DNA of 61,014 nt. Source: Hyphomicrobium sp. GTDB lineage: Bacteria; Pseudomonadota; Alphaproteobacteria; Rhizobiales; Hyphomicrobiaceae. The position numbers were made by a program, and so were the translations under genes. Of the stretch, positions 57,438-61,014 are shown piece by piece. Under the pieces are notes generated by a model. The model searched no databases. It was not told the DNA's origin and saw only the letters and a list, made by a program, of their open reading frames with translations. The stretch's first letter is position 1. The number at the start of each line of letters is the position of its first letter. The stretch is from positions 1 through 61,014 of the forward strand of contig JALHOF010000009.1 of NCBI GenBank assembly GCA_022843145.1, in the 5' to 3' direction.

Positions 57438-57449
57438 TGTTACGTAACA
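57438..57449. promoter_or_regulatory. 12-bp perfect palindrome between moxR and DUF1285
   Basis: TGTTACGTAACA, in an AT-richer patch of the 193-base divergent space. It has the form of an operator for a dimeric repressor, but no known factor can be assigned. Confidence 0.4.
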
Positions 57450-57495
57450 AGGGTCGCGCACCCGCATCGCCGCGGGATGCTGCGGGCGGCTCAGG

Positions 57496-58086
57496 ATGGG
57501 AGCGGCAAGCAATCTAATGACGGACGGTTCAGTCAGTCACATCAATGCTTTGGAGGCGATGCTGAAAAGTGCGTCACAAAAGGCGCCGCCGCCGGTCGAA
57601 ACCTGGAACCCGCCCTATTGCGGCGACATCGGCCTCGCCATTGCCGCCGATGCGACGTGGACGTATCGCGGCAGCCCCATCCAGCGTCCGCCTCTGGTCA
57701 AGCTGTTCGCAAGCGTGCTGCGCCGCGACGCCGACGGCCGGCATTATCTGGTAACGCCGGTGGAGAAAGTCGATGTCACGGTCACCGACGCGCCGTTCCT
57801 CGCCGTCGAGATGGCCGTCGAGGGCGCGGGCGCGCGCCAAAGCCTCACCTTCCGCACCAACGTCGATGATGTCGTCACGGCCGGCCCCTCGCACCCGTTG
57901 CGCTTTTCCGTCGATCCGGCGACCGGCGGCCTCAAGCCCTACCTCCTCGTGCGCGGCCGTCTCGAAGCCCTCGTCACCCGCGCTCTCGTGATGGATCTGG
58001 TTGCACTCGCCGAGCCTGACGCTAGCGGCCGCCTCCATCTCGAAAGTTGCGGCGCGCGGTTTCCCCTGCCGGTGGCGGCGGGGTGA
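57496..58086 (+). CDS. DUF1285 family protein
   Basis: 196 residues (ATG 57496; ATG 57517, MTDGSVSHIN, is an alternative). Signatures: VETWNPPYCGDIGLAIAADA, WTYRGSPIQRPPLVKLFASV, LVTPVEKVDVTVTDAPFLAV and PYLLVRGRLEALVTRALVMD, the standard DUF1285 order of two linked beta domains. Function unknown. It is divergent from moxR as in many Hyphomicrobiales, where it is usually followed by a Nudix hydrolase gene and cca; those are missing here and an unrelated AT-rich gene follows instead. Confidence 0.9.
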   Translation: MGAASNLMTDGSVSHINALEAMLKSASQKAPPPVETWNPPYCGDIGLAIAADATWTYRGSPIQRPPLVKLFASVLRRDADGRHYLVTPVEKVDVTVTDAPFLAVEMAVEGAGARQSLTFRTNVDDVVTAGPSHPLRFSVDPATGGLKPYLLVRGRLEALVTRALVMDLVALAEPDASGRLHLESCGARFPLPVAAG

Positions 58087-58213
58087 ACTCGAGATTGGGT
58101 AAACGAACGTTCTGCCGTCTCCGCCGCCCGTGCGCACCGCTCTGAAAGCCGACCTCGATCCGCCGACGCGACGGGCCAATAGTTGCCGCGGAGGGAAAGG
58201 GTCTATCGCTAGA

Positions 58214-59311
58214 CTAGTCTTCGGCCACGATTTCTCCTATGTCGCGCTTTTTCGGTTTATCGAACTGCTCTACGATTTGATCGGCTCTCACTTCAGCCTT
58301 ATCCATGCAAGCTTTCAGCGATCGGTACATAGATCCAACTTCTTTATCGAAAGCCAAGCGTTCCTGCTCTCGCGTGTCTACCCGAAGTCGATGCAAGTCG
58401 GCTGCTTCGCGGACAGCGAGATGGTGCTCTCGACCACTGTAAAGCCATGTTTGGTGGCGAATTCCATTATCGATCACGAAGCCGACGAACTCATCGCATA
58501 CGCCTTCTTGCTTCTCATTTCCGCCTCGACCTCCCCCGTCTCCCTCTCCAATCCTCCCGAAGTTGCGAAAACGCCGCCCTGTGCACTCCACCACGGGGGC
58601 GGATATCCTCGTCTTTTTTGCTTCCATTTCGCCCGCGCCGAGGCTCCAAAGTTTTTCTACTTTCGGGCGGAACCGACGAATACTGCTGCCCATGATCCGC
58701 ATACAATCGATAGCCTCCACCTTCTGCTTCTTCGCGTTGAAATAGTCGTACAGGGCCGCAACGATGCAAATATGATAGGACATTGAATGCAGCAGCGCCT
58801 TGAACAAAGAAAAATCACTAAGTTTTTCTGTCTCCACTTTCGTGAGTACGCGTAGCGTCTCAAGGTAAGCGGCGTCGAGGTTTGTCTTTGCTAGACTGCT
58901 GGTCGGCGCGGCTCCTGCGGCTTGCAGCGCGGCCATGCTGAAATCTAAACTGTTCTGAATTTCCCGAGCGAAGGCGGCTTCGAACGCGCCGTCAATATAT
59001 TTCTTCAGCTCTTCGACGGCGTTCCTCACAAGCTCCTCGAACTTTTTGAGTAACTCAGGATCTCTGGTGGGAAATAGACTAGCTATCGCCTGGCCCGCGA
59101 CCCACGCAATAATACCCGATGCAGCTTTCTCCAAGAACCACGCGGTCGTGTAGGGGTCTATCGTTAGAATTGTCGCCGTATCACCCGCGCCATTTGTTTG
59201 AACCAGTTCCCTCTTGAGAATGTAGCCGTCGATCATCAAGATCGAGATTCTGGGACTGAGTTCGGTCGATCCTGGACCGCTAAAAAGTTCGACTGCCAAT
59301 TTGTTGGTCAT
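58214..59311 (-). CDS. AT-rich orphan protein, probably acquired
   Basis: 365 residues. The ATG at 59311 is preferred over that at 59317 because GGGAG lies six bases before it. The gene is visibly more AT-rich than its neighbours and uses codons such as AAA, TTT and ATA freely. The N-terminal 60 residues are beta-like (PRISILMIDGYILKREL), a hydrophobic segment follows (ASGIIAWVAGQAIASLF), then amphipathic helices rich in Lys/Glu (PELLKKFEELVRNAVEELKK). A Gly-rich linker (about 248-256) leads to a charged C-terminal helix. No family recognised. A role as a toxin, effector or defence protein is possible but not supported by any motif. Confidence 0.75.
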   Translation of the reverse strand: MTNKLAVELFSGPGSTELSPRISILMIDGYILKRELVQTNGAGDTATILTIDPYTTAWFLEKAASGIIAWVAGQAIASLFPTRDPELLKKFEELVRNAVEELKKYIDGAFEAAFAREIQNSLDFSMAALQAAGAAPTSSLAKTNLDAAYLETLRVLTKVETEKLSDFSLFKALLHSMSYHICIVAALYDYFNAKKQKVEAIDCMRIMGSSIRRFRPKVEKLWSLGAGEMEAKKTRISAPVVECTGRRFRNFGRIGEGDGGGRGGNEKQEGVCDEFVGFVIDNGIRHQTWLYSGREHHLAVREAADLHRLRVDTREQERLAFDKEVGSMYRSLKACMDKAEVRADQIVEQFDKPKKRDIGEIVAED

Positions 59312-59673
59312 CAACATCTCCCAAGAGGATCACTCTATGTGCGGGGTTGATCGCGCATATCTACACTTAAAGATCATGCAACAATATCCTAGGATCGTCC
59401 ACTCAGGTGTGTCCCTAAGCATGGCATAGGCTGGTCTGCGAGGTGCGTGACGCTCGGCAATGCGGGCGAAATGTAGGGAAGAACAGAGTTTACTTCTTAG
59501 GAGAGGTTGTCGGCTCGGGGTATCCTGTTCGTGCTCACGACTGCTTGGGGTCAATCTCTTCCGCCTCGCAAAACCGCGCGTCCGCTCTGTGCCGAAGACG
59601 CCTCCCGCATCGTGCCGCCAGACCCGCACCCCCGCGCCGGTCCCACGCTCCCCTCTTGCTCCATGCCCCATCA
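59312..59673. other. Intergenic region beside the orphan gene
   Basis: About 360 bases, AT-rich near the orphan and GC-rich toward the methyltransferase gene. I see no tRNA, direct repeat or integrase remnant that would mark an insertion end. No gene is supported. Confidence 0.45.
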
Positions 59674-59707
59674 CCCCCTAACCCTGCGTCGGCAGCGGGG
59701 TAGGGGG
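59674..59707 (+). promoter_or_regulatory. Hairpin that pairs with the ribosome binding site
   Basis: CCCCCTA (59674-59680) pairs with TAGGGGG (59701-59707), with inner complementary CCC/GGG; the GGGGGA that follows is the likely ribosome binding site of the ATG at 59713. It may hold translation down, or may be part of an interspersed palindromic repeat common in GC-rich Hyphomicrobiales. Confidence 0.5.
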
Positions 59708-59712
59708 ACAGC

Positions 59713-60309
59713 ATGGCGGGCGACCTGACGGGCAGCATAGCTGGCAGCATCTTCATCATCGGGCTGGTCGTGGCGTCCGTGCTCCTCGTGCTCCTCGTCG
59801 CCACGCTCGTGCGCCCGTCCCTCCGCATCTGGCCGACACCCGGCGAAAAGTCGTGGCAAAGCTACGTGTTCTGGCCACTGTTCCGCGGGCTCAACGTGCT
59901 CGCGTTCCTCGCCGCTGTGGCGTCCTGGCCGGGTGGCGCGCTGGGGCTGCCGATATGGCTGCGCGTTCTGGCTGCGCTGGTGCTCGCCGTCTCGGTCGCG
60001 ATCTTCGTCTATGCCTTCCGCGTGCTCGGCCGCGACAACAGCTATGGCGCGTCCGACGGTCTCGTCACCGGCGGCATCTACCAGTGGTCGCGCAACCCGC
60101 AGAACGCGATGCTGATTGTCGTATATGGCGCGCTCGCACTCACCGCCGACAGCGGCCCCGCGTATGTGCTGTGCGGCGCGATGATGCTCGTCTACGCGCT
60201 CATGGTGCTGCTCGAGGAGCCGTGGCTCGCCGCGCGGTATGGCGACGACTATCGCGCCTATTGCCGGTCGGTGCCCAGGTTCTTCAACGTGCGTCGCGTG
60301 TTGGGTTAG
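59713..60309 (+). CDS. Isoprenylcysteine carboxyl methyltransferase-like (PEMT/ICMT family) membrane protein
   Basis: 198 residues with about five membrane helices (10-31, 53-72, 80-105, 133-150, 155-172). The C-terminal signature DGLVTGGIYQWSRNPQNAML and EEPWLAARYGDDYRAYCRSV, ending PRFFNV, is that of the ICMT/PEMT family, in which the RNPQ and E-E-x-x-L...YxxY elements bind S-adenosylmethionine. Bacteria lack prenylated proteins, so the substrate is probably a lipid or small molecule. Its ribosome binding site appears to be in a hairpin. Confidence 0.85.
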   Translation: MAGDLTGSIAGSIFIIGLVVASVLLVLLVATLVRPSLRIWPTPGEKSWQSYVFWPLFRGLNVLAFLAAVASWPGGALGLPIWLRVLAALVLAVSVAIFVYAFRVLGRDNSYGASDGLVTGGIYQWSRNPQNAMLIVVYGALALTADSGPAYVLCGAMMLVYALMVLLEEPWLAARYGDDYRAYCRSVPRFFNVRRVLG

Positions 60310-60342
60310 CGCCGCTCGCACCAAGCGGGTCGAGCTTGCCGC

Positions 60343-60621
60343 TCAGTTCAGCCGGAATTCGCTGCCGACGAGTTTGAGTTCCGCTGGCTTGACGAGGCCG
60401 GAATGCGCAACCGTGACTTTGAAGAGCGGACCCTCGAGCTTGGCCGCCCAGAAGTCGAGGAACGTCGTGAGCTTCGGGAACCGCGGGTGCAGGTCGTAGT
60501 CCTGCCAGATGTAGCTCTGGATCAGCGCAGGATGGTCGGGCAGCCGGTAGAGAATTTCGGCCGTCGTCAGCCGATAGCCTTCGAGCATTGCCAGAAAGTC
60601 GCTGTGTTCGCGTCGCGCCAT
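60343..60621 (-). CDS. usg: Usg family protein
   Basis: 92 residues from ATG 60621 (GTG 60627 is an in-frame alternative too close to the GGGAGG site). The whole protein is the Usg motif: LEGYRLTTAEILYRLPDHPA, LIQSYIWQDYDLHPRFPKLT, FLDFWAAKLEGPLFKVTVAH. Named for a gene upstream of trpF in Caulobacter; conserved across alphaproteobacteria with no known function. Separate here from any trp gene. Confidence 0.93.
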   Translation of the reverse strand: MARREHSDFLAMLEGYRLTTAEILYRLPDHPALIQSYIWQDYDLHPRFPKLTTFLDFWAAKLEGPLFKVTVAHSGLVKPAELKLVGSEFRLN

Positions 60622-60715
60622 CGTCACTTGCCTCCCGCTTGCCGAAACAGACGAACGACATAGATCAAACGACGATACGTGAGATTCGTTGCGCGATCAT
60701 CTGGAAAGCGCAGTA

Positions 60716-60745
60716 AATACAATGATCTAGCAGCAAGTGTGTCAA
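60716..60745 (-). promoter_or_regulatory. Candidate usg promoter
   Basis: On the minus strand, a consensus TTGACA (60740-60745), 18-base spacer, then TGTATT (60716-60721). Would start transcription near 60709, about 90 bases before usg. Confidence 0.5.
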
Positions 60746-60781
60746 GCTGCTAACAGCCGCCTCGTGGCGCCCGAACGGCAA

Positions 60782-60809
60782 CGAGACCTGGCTAATTGGC
60801 CAGGCCTCG
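60782..60809. other. Stem-loop downstream of the 43-residue peptide gene
   Basis: CGAGACCTGGC / GGCCAGGCCTCG with a short AATT-containing loop and one mismatch. On the minus strand it could terminate the 43-residue peptide transcript, though the T-tract is poor. Confidence 0.45.
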
Positions 60810-60850
60810 TGCTGAGGGATGGGCACGGGGGTGTGCATCCCCCGGGGTGA

Positions 60851-60982
60851 TCAGTGGCCGTTGAGCTGGAGCTGCTGGAAGAACTTCGCAGCGTCGAACT
60901 TTCCATCGGCGGCGTTGGCGGTGACGGCACCCGACGTTGCGATGGCGAGAGCGACGAGGGTGGTTGCGATGATCGACTTCAT
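60851..60982 (-). CDS. 43-residue exported peptide
   Basis: ATG 60980-60982 with AGGAGA about eight bases upstream. The first 24 residues form a signal peptide (MKSIIATTLVALAIATSGAV, then TANA) and cleavage would release ADGKFDAAKFFQQLQLNGH, a 19-residue peptide with an amphipathic helix pattern and an Ala-Asp start. No family recognised. The upstream promoter is beyond or at the window edge. Confidence 0.7.
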   Translation of the reverse strand: MKSIIATTLVALAIATSGAVTANAADGKFDAAKFFQQLQLNGH

Positions 60983-61014
60983 GGGATGTCTCCTGGGGGT
61001 GTGACTGTGTTGTT

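Noticed and set aside
59330-59674. 114-codon leftward frame upstream of the orphan gene
   Set aside because: No recognisable start signal, Arg/Cys-rich and aperiodic; overlaps a repeat-like GC-rich stretch.
58087-59712. Integrative element boundaries around the orphan gene
   Set aside because: No tRNA, integrase, transposase or flanking direct repeat is visible, so only the gene itself is called atypical.

Overview
The window reads as GC-rich chromosome of an alphaproteobacterium of the order Hyphomicrobiales (Rhizobiales), plausibly near Hyphomicrobium. The order-level call rests on lineage-typical families and gene order: a DUF4164-like protein beside zapA, a zapA / candidate 6S RNA / 5-FCL arrangement, a ruvCAB cluster next to the tol-pal cluster, Usg, DUF1285 divergent from a MoxR operon, and candidate CtrA boxes. 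The genus is a guess. Most of the window is housekeeping. I see no prophage, insertion sequence, CRISPR array, tRNA or rRNA.

Layout. 1-4.1 kb: the start of gap (leftward), then rightward DUF4164-like, zapA, candidate 6S RNA, 5-formyltetrahydrofolate cyclo-ligase, ymdB and yebC. 4.4-10.3 kb: a small membrane protein, ruvC-ruvA, a YaiI/DUF188 protein, DUF2147, PilZ, ruvB, a Tat-type metallophosphoesterase and an exported protein. 10.3-24.2 kb: the cell-envelope cluster ybgC, (antisense DUF5063 and a beta-carbonic anhydrase), tolQ-tolR-tolA-tolB, two tiny paralogous lipoproteins, pal, a second OmpA-domain protein, cpoB/ybgF, tilS, ftsH. 24.2-33.5 kb: a zinc-ribbon protein, folP, a YcxB-like protein, an L,D-transpeptidase, two DUF4034-like paralogues, a small lipoprotein, an orphan ParA and glmM.

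33.5-45.8 kb: a CPA2 antiporter (leftward), two outer-membrane beta-barrels (rightward), a zinc-ribbon protein, thiC preceded by DUF302 and a TPP riboswitch (leftward), a PepSY-like repeat protein, a third outer-membrane protein, a TetR regulator, a 45-residue membrane protein and a divergent beta-hydroxyacid dehydrogenase homologue. 45.8-57.3 kb: a leftward run of a zinc phospholipase C-like/helix-hairpin-helix fusion, a 78-bp minisatellite, and the MoxR operon (moxR, DUF58, BatA/DUF4159, a large membrane protein with GATase-like fold, CHASE2, a proline-rich exported protein). 57.5-61 kb: DUF1285, an AT-rich orphan gene that looks acquired, an isoprenylcysteine methyltransferase-like protein, usg and a 43-residue exported peptide.

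How the genes work together. The Tol-Pal proteins, CpoB, the extra lipoproteins, the L,D-transpeptidase and the barrels with Ala-Asp or Gly-Asp mature N-termini all act on connecting the outer membrane to peptidoglycan, and glmM supplies the precursor pathway. RuvABC processes Holliday junctions. ThiC is placed under thiamine pyrophosphate control. The MoxR operon looks like an envelope chaperone/assembly system of unknown client. The best candidates for undescribed biology are the tandem mini-lipoproteins inside tol-pal, the extended MoxR-CHASE2 operon, the phospholipase/HhH fusion, and the acquired orphan at 58.2-59.3 kb.
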